Source of the DNA: Melioribacter roseus
GTDB taxonomy: Bacteria; Bacteroidota; Ignavibacteria; Ignavibacteriales; Melioribacteraceae
NCBI GenBank assembly: GCA_020722065.1
Contig: DYLK01000015.1
Coordinates: forward strand, 1 to 63,890
Direction: 5' to 3'
DNA length: 63,890 nucleotides
Part shown: piece after piece, positions 47,889 to 56,497 of the stretch
Layout: the number at the start of each line of letters is the position of its first letter
Position numbering within the stretch: the first letter of the stretch is position 1
Program-made: the position numbers and the translations under genes
Notes under the pieces: model-generated
The model's input: only the letters and a program-made list of their open reading frames with translations
The model's database searches: none
Told to the model about the DNA's origin: nothing

Positions 47889-48746
47889 ATGTACGAAATA
47901 GCAGAAGACGTATTAAATATGGTAGAAGAACCAAATTATAGGGTTAGGAAGGAGTATTTTCGCCATAAAAACACCTTACTTTTTCACGGAGATATTTTAA
48001 ATAAAGAACTCTTTGACAAACAATTCATTGACTTAATAGTAACCTCACCACCATACAACGTGGGAATTGACTATAATTCAAACGATGACGAACTAAGTTA
48101 CGAGCAGTATCTTGATTTCTCTGAGCAATGGATGAAGAATTGTTATGATTGGAGTAAAACTCAAGCAAGGTTTTGTTTAAATATTCCATTAGACAAAAAT
48201 AAAGGTGGACATAGAGCTGTTGGAGCTGATTTGACAAAAATTGCTCAAAAGGTTGGTTGGAAATACAAAACAACTATTATTTGGAATGAGGGAAATATTT
48301 CGAGGCGAACTGCATGGGGGTCTTGGAAATCTGCTTCTGCACCAGTTGTAATTGCACCAGTTGAACTTATTGTAGTTCTTTATAAAGACGAGTGGAAAAA
48401 AACAAACGGAAGTAAAATTTCTGATGTAACAAGTGACGAATTTAAAGAGTGGACACAAGGCGTTTGGGTGTTCAATGGAGAGAGTAAAAAGCGTATTGGA
48501 CACCCTGCCCCATTTCCAAAAGAATTGCCTTATAGGTGTATCAAATTGTTTAGTTATCAAAATGACTTAGTATTTGACCCATTTGTTGGCAGTGGAACTA
48601 CTTTGATAGTTGCTCAAAACCTTGACAGAAAAGCAATAGGCACTGAATTAGACAGCGAGTATTGCGAACTTGCTAAAAACAGAATATTGGAAGAAACAGG
48701 AACATTAAATTTTGAATTAAATGTCAAAAAAAATATCACAACTTGA
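47889..48746 (+). CDS. Type II DNA methyltransferase (beta class, TSPPY type)
   Basis: This is a 285-residue enzyme. The ATG at 47889 is preferred over an in-frame TTG at 47859 because the likely promoter box overlaps the latter. The catalytic motif IV TSPPYN (52-57) comes first and the SAM-binding motif I DPFVGSGTT (230-238) last, which is the beta-class order. The TSPPY form is common in N4-cytosine methyltransferases, but N6-adenine activity cannot be excluded. The middle region (about 110-200), with EGNISRRTAWGSWKSASAP, is the probable target-recognition part. It should protect host DNA from the nuclease encoded next, which it overlaps by 26 bp. Confidence 0.92.
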   Translation: MYEIAEDVLNMVEEPNYRVRKEYFRHKNTLLFHGDILNKELFDKQFIDLIVTSPPYNVGIDYNSNDDELSYEQYLDFSEQWMKNCYDWSKTQARFCLNIPLDKNKGGHRAVGADLTKIAQKVGWKYKTTIIWNEGNISRRTAWGSWKSASAPVVIAPVELIVVLYKDEWKKTNGSKISDVTSDEFKEWTQGVWVFNGESKKRIGHPAPFPKELPYRCIKLFSYQNDLVFDPFVGSGTTLIVAQNLDRKAIGTELDSEYCELAKNRILEETGTLNFELNVKKNITT

Positions 48747-49305
48747 TTTAATCAAAGAGTTTTTCATAAATAACCCGTTGAGAGATATTCCACACCCAGA
48801 AGTTGTAGATTGGGTTGTGGCAGAATTTCGTAAACGAACTGGGGAAGTTTTTAGAGACCCTGATAGGGGGATTCGTTCATTATCTCAAAAAGGATTTTTA
48901 ATAAAAGTTTCAAAAGGTGTTTATCGTTACGACCCTGAATATGTTCATAACAGAGAATTAGAAGACTTTACACCTGCACAGAAAAAGGAAATTTTAGAAA
49001 GAGATAATTACAAATGTGTAATTTGTGGCAGAGGTAAACAAGACGGAGTTGAATTACATGTTGACCATATAAAAGCAAAAGATTTTGGAGGTAAAGCAAC
49101 TATTGAAAATGGACAAACTTTTTGTGCTCAGCATAATTTTCTTAAAAAGAACTTTAAACAAACTGAAACAGGAAAGAAAATGTTTATCCGACTTTACGAA
49201 TTAGCAAAAGTACAGGGTGATAAAACCTTACAAAAGTTTTGTGCTGAAATTTTAGAAGTATTTGAGAAAAACAACATTAACGGGCATATTGAATGGAAAA
49301 AATAA
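48721..49305 (+). CDS. HNH-family type II restriction endonuclease
   Basis: This is a 194-residue protein. An N-terminal winged-helix-like region (about 5-75, SQLDLIKEFFINNP...GIRSLSQKGFLIKVSKGVYRYDPEY) precedes the nuclease domain. The HNH/zinc module is complete: C99-x2-C102, H113-V-D115-H116, a conserved Asn near 127, and C135-x2-H138-N139. As the overlapping partner of a methyltransferase it is almost certainly the cognate nuclease. The recognition site is unknown. The attC-like element starts four bases after its stop. Confidence 0.88.
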   Translation: MSKKISQLDLIKEFFINNPLRDIPHPEVVDWVVAEFRKRTGEVFRDPDRGIRSLSQKGFLIKVSKGVYRYDPEYVHNRELEDFTPAQKKEILERDNYKCVICGRGKQDGVELHVDHIKAKDFGGKATIENGQTFCAQHNFLKKNFKQTETGKKMFIRLYELAKVQGDKTLQKFCAEILEVFEKNNINGHIEWKK

Positions 49306-49309
49306 GAAC

Positions 49310-49438
49310 GGCACATAACATGTTGTATAAGTAATGGCAGGTAAAGTGCTAAATATCGAAGTTTGTAGCCCGCTCAAACTGCATTGCGGTTTGACAGGAA
49401 AGTAACCCGCAATCCCTTACTACATATAGCCTCAAACG
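49310..49438 (+). other. attC-like imperfect palindrome
   Basis: The 129-base element opens with GGCACATAACA and closes with AACG before TTAG. Its inner axis is near 49384, where CAAACTGCA (49375-49383) faces TGCGGTTTG (49385-49393). Outer blocks TATAAGTAATGG and CCCTTACTACATATA are loosely complementary. Known large attC sites share the TAACA...CGTTA ends and the long quasi-palindrome. The assignment is by structure only. Confidence 0.45.
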
Positions 49439-49587
49439 TTAGTTGCAACTGCTTTTAACTTCAAAAGAATGATAATAAAATGGAAAAATTCTTTTTTTTT
49501 CTCATTTTTTTAATCAATTCCACTAAAAGTTAGTATCGAATGTTTTTTTATATTTTAAAAATTTTTCAATGGCTTTTTAAGGGTCAA

Positions 49588-50394
49588 TTAATTAGATTCT
49601 TTTATAAGTTTTTCAAAGGATTTGACCAAAGTACGTATTCTATTTTCGTCTGGATGATTATTCCAAATTCCATCCTTTTTAATATATGAACCAACAATAA
49701 AACCATCTGCTAAATTGTAATATTCTGAAAGATTTATTGGGGTAATTCCAGAACCAATTAATATTGGAAGTTTTACCGCTTTACGAACTGAAATTAATTC
49801 AGAAACATTCGCTTTTTCGCCAGTTGCCTTGCCTGTTACAATTATTCCATCGGCAATAAAAAATTCTGCGGCTTTTGCTGTTTCGTCTATTGAAATATCG
49901 TTTGTAATTGAATGTGAACTGTGTTTCTTTTTAATATCAACAAAAACAGAAATATTTTCGGCTCCAATTTGTCTTCGGTATCGTAATAATTCTCCAGCAT
50001 CAGAATTGAATAAACCTTCGTCCGCCACATGAGAAAAGACAAATCCTTCGGCTCGAATAAAATCTATTCCCGCAGAATTAGCAGCGGCAATTGCTGATTT
50101 ATTAGCGCCTGCTAAAATTTGTAACCCGACAGAAAGTTTGGTTTCATTTTTAACTTCATAGCAAATTATGGAAAGTAAAGTTGATATTTCATCGCCGACT
50201 GTTCTGTTTAAGTATGGAATATCGTGCATGTTTTCTATTATTATACCATCAATTCCATTATTTTTTAATAACATAGCTTCTTTTTTGGCTTGCGAAATTA
50301 TTTCTTTAACCGAAAGAATATTCTTTGGAGTTCCAGGCAGAGCTTGTGTATGAATCATTCCAAAAAGTTTTTTTGAATCAAACTGTACAGACAT
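49588..50394 (-). CDS. BtpA/SgcQ-family TIM-barrel protein
   Basis: This is a 268-residue protein of the BtpA family: GMIHTQALPGTP at the start (usual GMIHLxxLPGxP), GIDGIIIENMHDIPY, SVGLQILAGANKSAIAAA, FIRAEGFVFSHVADEGLF and a C-terminal ILIGSGITPINLSEYYNLADGFIVGSYIKKDG. BtpA was linked to photosystem I assembly in cyanobacteria, but homologues (SgcQ) are widespread in non-phototrophs, where the function is unknown. The gene starts on the stop base of the upstream methyltransferase-like gene, so the two are co-expressed. Confidence 0.88.
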   Translation of the reverse strand: MSVQFDSKKLFGMIHTQALPGTPKNILSVKEIISQAKKEAMLLKNNGIDGIIIENMHDIPYLNRTVGDEISTLLSIICYEVKNETKLSVGLQILAGANKSAIAAANSAGIDFIRAEGFVFSHVADEGLFNSDAGELLRYRRQIGAENISVFVDIKKKHSSHSITNDISIDETAKAAEFFIADGIIVTGKATGEKANVSELISVRKAVKLPILIGSGITPINLSEYYNLADGFIVGSYIKKDGIWNNHPDENRIRTLVKSFEKLIKESN

Positions 50395-51146
50395 TACCGA
50401 CCATCTTCTTTGAAAAATGATGAATTATATTTTAAGTATCTCAAAATGAAATAAATTATAATACTTATAATTGCGGGATAAAACCATGTTGAAGTGTTTA
50501 TGTTGATTGAAAGATTTTTAGCTACTTTCCCAACAATTTCAAACAAATAGAAAAGGACAAAAATTCCAACAATCCCATTTTTTTCTTTTTTTATTACTTT
50601 TTTCCAACTAAATGGCAAACTTGGTTTTTCCCAGTTTTTGAATGAAGGAAAAAAGGCGGGTGTTTTTGCCGCCCAAGTAGTGTAAATTTCTCCAAATTTT
50701 TCACGAAGAAATTCTTCTTCGGCAAACATTATTCTTTCGTAGTAAACCCAATATAAAAAAGTAAATGCCATAACAAACCAAAAGTTTTCTGTTAGCATTG
50801 CAACGCCCAACCACATAAAATAATTCCCAATATAAAGTGGGTGGCGAACGATGGAATAAATTCCAGTTTGATTAACTTCGCTTGCTACTTGTGTTGCGGT
50901 ATTTCTGCCAGAAGTTCCATCGGGAGTGTAGCCGACTGTGTAAGCTCTAATAATTTGTCCGATAATCGCAACAAACAGAGCAATTATTTCATATTGAAAT
51001 CGTGTAAAAGGCGAATATCTTGGAAAATTAAAATATTGATAGTACGCATGTGCAATTAAAGCAATTACCAAAAAAATAATTGGTAGCGAACTTCGATGTT
51101 TGAATAAAAAATTTCCATACGATTGAAATTCTTCTCTTAATGGCAT
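50394..51146 (-). CDS. Isoprenylcysteine carboxyl methyltransferase-like membrane protein
   Basis: This is a 250-residue integral membrane protein with about six hydrophobic segments. The ICMT/PEMT-like signature is at about 130-200: IYSIVRHPLYIGNYFMWLGV (RHPxYxG), then EEEFLREKFGEIYTTWAAKTPAFFPS (E-x-L-x-x-x-F-G-x-x-Y). It methylates a membrane-bound substrate using SAM, but the substrate is unknown. I chose the ATG at 51146; a TTG at 51209 would extend it by 21 residues without support. It is the first gene of a pair with the BtpA-like gene. Confidence 0.82.
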   Translation of the reverse strand: MPLREEFQSYGNFLFKHRSSLPIIFLVIALIAHAYYQYFNFPRYSPFTRFQYEIIALFVAIIGQIIRAYTVGYTPDGTSGRNTATQVASEVNQTGIYSIVRHPLYIGNYFMWLGVAMLTENFWFVMAFTFLYWVYYERIMFAEEEFLREKFGEIYTTWAAKTPAFFPSFKNWEKPSLPFSWKKVIKKEKNGIVGIFVLFYLFEIVGKVAKNLSININTSTWFYPAIISIIIYFILRYLKYNSSFFKEDGR

Positions 51147-51230
51147 AAATTTTCCGTTTAATAAGTTTAGTAAAGTTTTTCTTTTGTCTTTAAAATGCCA
51201 AAAAAACAATAAATATTCTAGTTGAAATTA

Positions 51231-51264
51231 CAAAACGCCTTCATCGAAACAAAGACGTTTTTAA
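51231..51264 (-). terminator. Terminator after the LOG-family gene
   Basis: On the plus strand AAAACGCCTT (51232-51241) faces AAGACGTTTT (51252-51261), a 10-bp stem with one G-T pair and a 10-base loop. It begins right after the minus-strand stop codon of the LOG gene. Confidence 0.6.
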
Positions 51265-52083
51265 TTATTTTTTTCTGTATTTGCTTTCAAGAAAAGAAGT
51301 TACTCTTTGAAAAGCATCGTCAACATTATCGCAAAAATCAAATAATTTCATATCAGATTTTTTAATTGTTCCAGCTTGAATTAATGTATCGAAATTTAGA
51401 ACGTTTTTCCAAAAATCACTTCCGTAAACAATGATTTTTATGTCTTTCTTGATTTTTCTCGTTTGAACTAATGTAATCACTTCAAAGAGTTCATCCAAAG
51501 TACCAAAACCGCCAGGGAAAACAATTAATGCCTTTGCCATATAAACAAGCCAAAATTTTCGGATGAAGAAATAATGGAATTCAAAAGCTAAATTTGGGTC
51601 AACCCAATTATTTACGTATTGTTCAAAAGGCAGACTGATATTCATGCCAATTGATTTGCCTTTTCCTTCTTTTGCACCACGATTAGCAGCTTCCATAATT
51701 CCAGGACCGCCGCCACTTGCAACAATAAAATTACGATCTATTGTTTTTTGGGAATTTGACCAGATTGTTAATTTTTTTGCAAGTTCGCGTGCATCTTCGT
51801 AATAACGAGATAGTTCAATTGCTTTTTCGGCTTCTTTAATTTCTGTTTGATGTGATTTCGATTCATTTTTAATTTTCTTTAAATCACTCAAATTTTTTTT
51901 TGCTTCTTGTTCCGATTTTATTCTTGCGGAACCAAAAAAAACAAATGTATCTGTAACATTATTTTCCCGAAACACTTTTTCGGGTTGAATAAATTCGCTC
52001 AGTACTCTTATTTCCCGAGCTTCATGCGATGTTAAAAACGCAAGGTCTTTGTAAGCTTTTATAGCTTTTAGTTTCTTTTTCAT
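51265..52083 (-). CDS. LOG-family protein (TIGR00730-like Rossmann fold)
   Basis: This is a 272-residue protein. The nucleotide-binding core has VASGGGPGIMEAANRGAKEGKGKSIGMNI (about 138-167) and the family motif FPGGFGTLDELFEV (about 206-219, PGGxGTxxE). LOG proteins act as phosphoribohydrolases that free nucleobases or cytokinins from nucleoside monophosphates; some relatives are misnamed lysine decarboxylases. The N-terminal ~70 residues include a charged helix (EAKKNLSDLKKIKNESKSHQ) longer than in small LOGs. It is a monocistronic gene. Confidence 0.88.
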   Translation of the reverse strand: MKKKLKAIKAYKDLAFLTSHEAREIRVLSEFIQPEKVFRENNVTDTFVFFGSARIKSEQEAKKNLSDLKKIKNESKSHQTEIKEAEKAIELSRYYEDARELAKKLTIWSNSQKTIDRNFIVASGGGPGIMEAANRGAKEGKGKSIGMNISLPFEQYVNNWVDPNLAFEFHYFFIRKFWLVYMAKALIVFPGGFGTLDELFEVITLVQTRKIKKDIKIIVYGSDFWKNVLNFDTLIQAGTIKKSDMKLFDFCDNVDDAFQRVTSFLESKYRKK

Positions 52084-52212
52084 AAATTTTCCTCATTTTT
52101 TAGAAAAAAGGGTAAGCAATTTAACAGATTTTATGTAACTTGCAATAAAATCTTATTTAAATCTAATTGTCAGCCATTTACATACACAGCAAAAAAGGTA
52201 AACGAACGAATA

Positions 52213-53145
52213 ATGAATTTTGAAACAGACTACAAAAAGATTCCAGAATTTGATAATTTATTAAATCCAACGATAAACCCAATTACTGCCGGTATTATTG
52301 GAGTTATTTTCGTTGCCGTGGCTTTTCAATTATTTGGAAGTTTAATAACGCTTGCAATTTTTGGTTTTGATATTAATAAAATCGACAAAAATTCTATGAG
52401 ATTATTAACAATGGCTTCGCAATTCTTGTTCATCCTTTTGCCAACTTTATTAATAACAAGGTTTGTTTATACTGACATTTCAACAATTCTTCGTGTTCGC
52501 CGATTTCCAACTTTCAAAGAAATTTTCTTTTCAATATTAGGTTTGATTTTTGTCGTTCCAATTGCTCAATTAGTACTTTCGCTTTATGTTTATCTAATTT
52601 CCGAATTATCAAAAGTTAGTACAATTATATTAAATTTTAAGAAGAGTTTAGACTTTCTCGATAAAATGATGTCAGAAGGTTACAAAGGACTTTTAACACC
52701 AAATAATCCTATTGAAGTTATACTGATAGTTTTTGTCGTTTCAATAACTCCCGCAATTTGCGAAGAAGTTTTCTTTCGTGGTTATGTACAAAAAAGCTTT
52801 GAATTAAGATTGGACCCTTATTTGGCAATTGTGCTAACTTCCTTGTTTTTTGCAATTTATCATTTTAATCCGTACGGTGCTCCGCCACTTGTTATTTTAT
52901 CATTTTATTTCGGCTACATTGCATATAAGAGCCGAACACTTTTCTTAACTATGATTTTGCACTTTATTAATAATATTTTTTCAACACTAATGTTTATTTT
53001 TGGGGGAGAAGAATATACTTCATATAGTGAATTGGGAAATTTTGATTTAAATACAACTTTAATGCAATTGGGAATTGTTGGTTTTTTGATGTTTTTGGTA
53101 TTAATTGCAATTGAAAGAAATTACCAAAAAATGGAGGAGAAATGA
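52213..53145 (+). CDS. CPBP-family intramembrane metalloprotease (CAAX protease-like)
   Basis: This is a 310-residue protein with about eight membrane segments. The CPBP motifs are complete: CEEVFFRGY (EExxxR, about 186-194), FAIYHFNPYG (FxxxH, about 215-224) and HFINNIFS (HxxxN, about 254-261). Bacterial members cleave or process membrane-bound peptides, but no substrate is evident. It overlaps the DUF2007 gene by 4 bp (ATGA) and is the first of a three-gene group with cdsA. Confidence 0.93.
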   Translation: MNFETDYKKIPEFDNLLNPTINPITAGIIGVIFVAVAFQLFGSLITLAIFGFDINKIDKNSMRLLTMASQFLFILLPTLLITRFVYTDISTILRVRRFPTFKEIFFSILGLIFVVPIAQLVLSLYVYLISELSKVSTIILNFKKSLDFLDKMMSEGYKGLLTPNNPIEVILIVFVVSITPAICEEVFFRGYVQKSFELRLDPYLAIVLTSLFFAIYHFNPYGAPPLVILSFYFGYIAYKSRTLFLTMILHFINNIFSTLMFIFGGEEYTSYSELGNFDLNTTLMQLGIVGFLMFLVLIAIERNYQKMEEK

Positions 53146-53465
53146 TTTGTCCGAAGTGTGAAAATCAATATGGAAATGATGTTGAAATTTGTCCAATATG
53201 TTTGCAAGAACTAATAAGCGAAGAGGCTTTTGAACTTCTTTTTTTAAGAAAAAATAATTGGGTTGTTGTTTATATTACAAGCGAAATAATCCAAGCCACA
53301 ATGATAAAAGATAATCTTGAAAACGAAGGAATTCAGGCAATTATTTTGAATGAACAATCTAGTAATTTCCCAATCCCTGGAGATTTATCTGTAATTAAAA
53401 TTAAAGTACGAGAAGAAGATTCCGACAAAGCAATAGAATTAATTGATAAAATGATAAACGAATAG
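53142..53465 (+). CDS. Zinc-ribbon plus DUF2007 protein
   Basis: This is a 107-residue protein. The N-terminus has CPKC...CPIC (C3, C6, C17, C20), a zinc ribbon. Residues about 40-105 match DUF2007: WVVVYITSEIIQATMIKDNLENEGIQAIILNEQ and IKVREEDSDKAIELID. DUF2007 resembles a PII-like signal-transducing fold, but the function is unproven. Coupling to the CPBP protease upstream and to cdsA six bases downstream suggests a membrane-related role. Confidence 0.82.
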   Translation: MICPKCENQYGNDVEICPICLQELISEEAFELLFLRKNNWVVVYITSEIIQATMIKDNLENEGIQAIILNEQSSNFPIPGDLSVIKIKVREEDSDKAIELIDKMINE

Positions 53466-53471
53466 GAAAAA

Positions 53472-54290
53472 ATGGAATTAAGCAACAGATTTATTAGAAT
53501 ATTAGTAGCAGTTATAGCAATTCCCTTTCTAATTTTTGCAAGTTATTACGGAAGATGGGTTTTTCTTACATTTGTAATGATAATTGCCCTTTTTGCTTTT
53601 TCTGAATTTTCGAAAATGGTTGAAAAAAAGGGAATTTATGTTGCCAAGCTTTTGGGATTGTTGATTGTTCACACACTTGTTCTGAATACATATTTCAAAT
53701 TTGTTGAACTCGAAACTTATATTCTTGCCTCAGTAATAATAGTGATTCTATTTGAACTTTTTAGAAATAACGGTTCAGCAATTCAAAATATTGGAGCTAC
53801 ATTACTTGCTATTTTTTATCCTGGGTTGCTTACAACTACTCTTATTCAAATCCGCGAATTTTACGGAAATTTCTTTTACGAACAAGGTGGATTTTTGATT
53901 ATTTCAATTTTCGTAACACTTTGGGTAATTGATTCAGCAGCATATTTTATTGGAACTGCAATCGGAAAACACCGTTTGTTTGTACGAGTAAGCCCAAAAA
54001 AAAGTTGGGAAGGAGCAATTGCTGGATTTGTTTTCGGAATTCTATCAATTATAGTTTTACGTGAATATCTTATTACTTTTCTATCAATTAAAGATTCATT
54101 AATTATTGGCGTGATTATAGGAATTTTTGGTCAAATTGGCGATTTGGCTGAAAGTCTGATGAAAAGAGATGCTGGAGTTAAAGATTCATCAAATATAATT
54201 CCAGGACACGGTGGAATTTTTGATAGATTTGATTCTTTGATTTTTGCTTCGCCACTTGTATTAATTTATCTTAAATATTTTGCTAACTAA
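53472..54290 (+). CDS. cdsA: Phosphatidate cytidylyltransferase
   Basis: CdsA makes CDP-diacylglycerol from phosphatidate and CTP, the branch point of phospholipid synthesis. The 272-residue protein has about eight hydrophobic segments. The family signature is at the C-terminus: LAESLMKRDAGVKDSSNIIPGHGGIFDRFDSLIFASP (about 225-261), with the metal-binding Asp residues of GVKDSSxxxPGHGGxxDRxDS. WVIDSAAYFIGTAIGKHRL and SPKKSWEGAIAG precede it. It ends the CPBP-DUF2007-cdsA group. Confidence 0.97.
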   Translation: MELSNRFIRILVAVIAIPFLIFASYYGRWVFLTFVMIIALFAFSEFSKMVEKKGIYVAKLLGLLIVHTLVLNTYFKFVELETYILASVIIVILFELFRNNGSAIQNIGATLLAIFYPGLLTTTLIQIREFYGNFFYEQGGFLIISIFVTLWVIDSAAYFIGTAIGKHRLFVRVSPKKSWEGAIAGFVFGILSIIVLREYLITFLSIKDSLIIGVIIGIFGQIGDLAESLMKRDAGVKDSSNIIPGHGGIFDRFDSLIFASPLVLIYLKYFAN

Positions 54291-54337
54291 ATATTTAATT
54301 TTCATTAGAATTTATATTAAAACTATGAAAATGAATC

Positions 54338-54367
54338 TTGTTTTTTGCTTTCATTAAATTAAGTTTG
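54338..54367 (+). promoter_or_regulatory. Bacteroidota-type promoter of the sigma-factor gene
   Basis: TTG (54338-54340), exactly 19 bases, then TAAGTTTG (54360-54367): a full match to TTG-N19-TAnnTTTG. The expected start of transcription is near 54374, 13 bases before the ATG. It implies housekeeping sigma drives this ECF gene. Confidence 0.65.
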
Positions 54368-54386
54368 TATAATCAAAAAAAGAATT

Positions 54387-54974
54387 ATGAACTTGGCTAC
54401 AATTCAGAAATTAACAGACAAAGAACTTCTTGAACAAGTTGAATTACGTAATAAAGCAGCTTTAATAGAACTTTATAAACGTTATTCAAAAATCCTTTAT
54501 ACATTAATAAAGAAAATTACAGGCAATGAAGAAATTGCCTCTGCTTTGCTTGAAGAAGTATTTTTAATAATTTGGAAGAAAACGCCAATTTTACTGGACG
54601 AAGCCGATAGTCCTTATTCAATGTTCATTGCTTTGGCAAGAAACCGAGCTGTTGATAGCGTCCGAAGAAATAGAAATTCTCTTTCAGCTTCATCTTATTA
54701 TGATAATGAATATGAAGATAAATTTATCATACCAATAATCAGTAAAGAAATTGATTCTATTGATATTTCTACTGCCGAAAAATTGTTGCCAATGTTTAAA
54801 ACGGCATTAAATAACCTTACAGATGCACAAAAATACGTGCTTTATCTTGCTTATTATGACGGATTAACTCTCGAAGAAATTGCACAGAAATTAAAAATCC
54901 CAATTCAAACCGTTCGCAGCAAAATGAAAACTGCAATTTATAATCTTCGTGATAATTTGCTTTCGGTGGAATGA
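54387..54974 (+). CDS. ECF-type RNA polymerase sigma factor
   Basis: This is a 195-residue sigma-70-family protein with regions 2 and 4 only. Region 2 covers about 15-90 (LIELYKRYSKILYTLIKKITGNEEIASALLEEVFLIIWKK, then MFIALARNRAVDSVRR). Region 4 covers about 135-190 (LTDAQKYVLYLAYYDGLTLEEIAQKLKIPIQTVRSKMKTA). It directs transcription of a target regulon once released from its anti-sigma partner, whose start overlaps its stop by 4 bp. Confidence 0.94.
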   Translation: MNLATIQKLTDKELLEQVELRNKAALIELYKRYSKILYTLIKKITGNEEIASALLEEVFLIIWKKTPILLDEADSPYSMFIALARNRAVDSVRRNRNSLSASSYYDNEYEDKFIIPIISKEIDSIDISTAEKLLPMFKTALNNLTDAQKYVLYLAYYDGLTLEEIAQKLKIPIQTVRSKMKTAIYNLRDNLLSVE

Positions 54975-56161
54975 TGAACGAAACAATTAAAGAAATGATG
55001 TCTGCTTATGTAACCGGCTGTATGGACAACCGAAATTTATTGCAATTTGTGGAATACATTCAAAAAGGCGGCGAAATTCCCAATAAAGAATTTGGAGAAT
55101 TACAAAATGTTGCATCTTTAATTCCGTTGATTTTAGAAATTGAAACGCCACCAGTAACATTACAAAATAAAATATTTCAAAATATTCCAGATGAACCAGT
55201 AGAAATTGAACATTTTGAAAAGAAATCAAAAAGAACACAATTAAGCGAAATTATTGCCGAAAAAATAATAGCAGAAGAAAATGAAAGTAACAATGAAGAT
55301 GAAATAATAATTCCAGAAGATTTTTCATTTACTCGAACGCAAAAAAAAGAAGAAAAAAAGCATGCTCCAATTCACGAAGAAGTAATTGAAGAAAATGGAG
55401 AAGATATTGACAAAGAAATTGCGAACATTTTTGCTCCCAAAAAAGAACAACCAATTAAGAATAAACAAGTATTACACAATCCCGAAGAAAAACATCCACA
55501 TGTAAAGATTGTGAAAAAGGAAGCGGGAAAGTCGAGACTTGTTATTCCTGAAGAAATAGATAAACCAGCAGAAGTTAAGAAATCTGTTTACGAAATTCCT
55601 ATAGTTTTACCAGATAAATTAAATTTTATTAAAGATTTATTAGAAAAAATGAATTATAAAATCTGGATTTTTGCGGCATTTATTCTTCTTTTAATTGTTG
55701 TATTCGTTTGGAATATAAATTCTTCTGAAGAAGATTTGGTTGCTCAAAACGAAAAATTACTTTCAGAAGTTTATCAGAAAGATAATTTTATAAGAAGTAA
55801 TCTCCCACTTATTGAATCATTTAATCAAAAAGACACTCGAATAGTAGATTTGGCAAGCACTCAGAAAGAAGAAGATCAAAATGCAAGAATTATTGTTTCG
55901 CCTTCAACTCGCAAAGCAATTTTACAATTTATTGAGATTCCAAAAATTTCAGCTCAAAAAATTCTTCAATTTTGGATAATAAGTAAAGGACAGTCATTTT
56001 CAATTGGAATTATTCAGCCAGTAAACAATCAAAAATTTTATAATTTATCTGAAATTCCATCAATTCCATTTGAAGAAATTGAACTTTTTAGGGTAACAAT
56101 TGAACCAAAATCAGGCTCCGAATACCCAACTGGCAAAACAATATATTTTGGCGCTTTCTAA
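54971..56161 (+). CDS. Membrane anti-sigma factor (RskA-like C-domain)
   Basis: This is a 396-residue protein. The N-terminal ~75 residues form the cytoplasmic sigma-binding part (MSAYVTGCMDNRNLLQFVEYIQKGGEIP). A long acidic and lysine-rich linker follows (about 80-210). A single membrane segment lies at about 232-249 (IWIFAAFILLLIVVFVWNI). The extracytoplasmic part (about 290-396) matches the RskA-type domain (ILQFWIISKGQSFSIGII, PSIPFEEIELFRVTIEPKSGSEYPTGKTIYFGAF). It should hold the co-transcribed sigma factor inactive at the membrane. No zinc-binding HxxxCxxC (ZAS) motif is evident. The linker is longer than usual for the family. Confidence 0.87.
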   Translation: MMNETIKEMMSAYVTGCMDNRNLLQFVEYIQKGGEIPNKEFGELQNVASLIPLILEIETPPVTLQNKIFQNIPDEPVEIEHFEKKSKRTQLSEIIAEKIIAEENESNNEDEIIIPEDFSFTRTQKKEEKKHAPIHEEVIEENGEDIDKEIANIFAPKKEQPIKNKQVLHNPEEKHPHVKIVKKEAGKSRLVIPEEIDKPAEVKKSVYEIPIVLPDKLNFIKDLLEKMNYKIWIFAAFILLLIVVFVWNINSSEEDLVAQNEKLLSEVYQKDNFIRSNLPLIESFNQKDTRIVDLASTQKEEDQNARIIVSPSTRKAILQFIEIPKISAQKILQFWIISKGQSFSIGIIQPVNNQKFYNLSEIPSIPFEEIELFRVTIEPKSGSEYPTGKTIYFGAF

Positions 56162-56497
56162 TACTTTCCCTTATTTTATCTGATAAAAAAAATCCGAAAA
56201 CGAACTAATCGATTTTCGGACATTTAAACTATCTATCAGCGTTTTATAATTTAATTTATTAACTCTTTTATTTTATTACAGACAATACTTCGGCAAGTTG
56301 ATCAATAATTGTCAGTTAATTAATAGTAGTATTAATTAAATAAGATAAAAACATCTTTGATATTCCGCCTTGAAATCTTAATTTTGGGACAAAAATTTTG
56401 AGAAAAAGTATTAATTGTTACTTAAAATGAAATATTCAAAAAATCAAACAAAAATCCCCAAAATTGTTTTACAAAATCTAATTATAGGAGGCTTTTG
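56162..56497. other. Intergenic region between anti-sigma gene and sdhC
   Basis: TCCGAAAA (56193-56200) pairs with TTTTCGGA (56213-56220), an 8-bp hairpin after the anti-sigma gene that lacks a U-run on the plus strand, so it is a weak terminator. The sdhCAB promoter must lie in the remaining ~270 bases. No exact TTG-N19-TAnnTTTG match is seen. Confidence 0.5.

Larger units (their letters stand above)
47807..49438 (+). mobile_element. Candidate integron-type gene cassette carrying a type II R-M system
   Basis: The proposed borders are G^TTATGTGCC at the left (47806/47807) and AACG^TTAG at the right (49438/49439). The first bases of the unit are exactly complementary to GGCACATAAC (49310-49319), which opens a ~130-base imperfect palindrome right after the last stop codon. 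On circularisation the palindrome would regain perfectly matching ends, as expected of an attC cassette. The content is methyltransferase plus HNH nuclease with their own promoter. No integrase is visible, so a free-standing or relic cassette is inferred. Confidence 0.45.

Noticed and set aside
47806-49319. Transposon with terminal inverted repeats GTTATGTGCC / GGCACATAAC
   Set aside because: No target-site duplication flanks the repeats and no transposase is present. The palindrome continuing beyond the right copy fits an attC-like site better.
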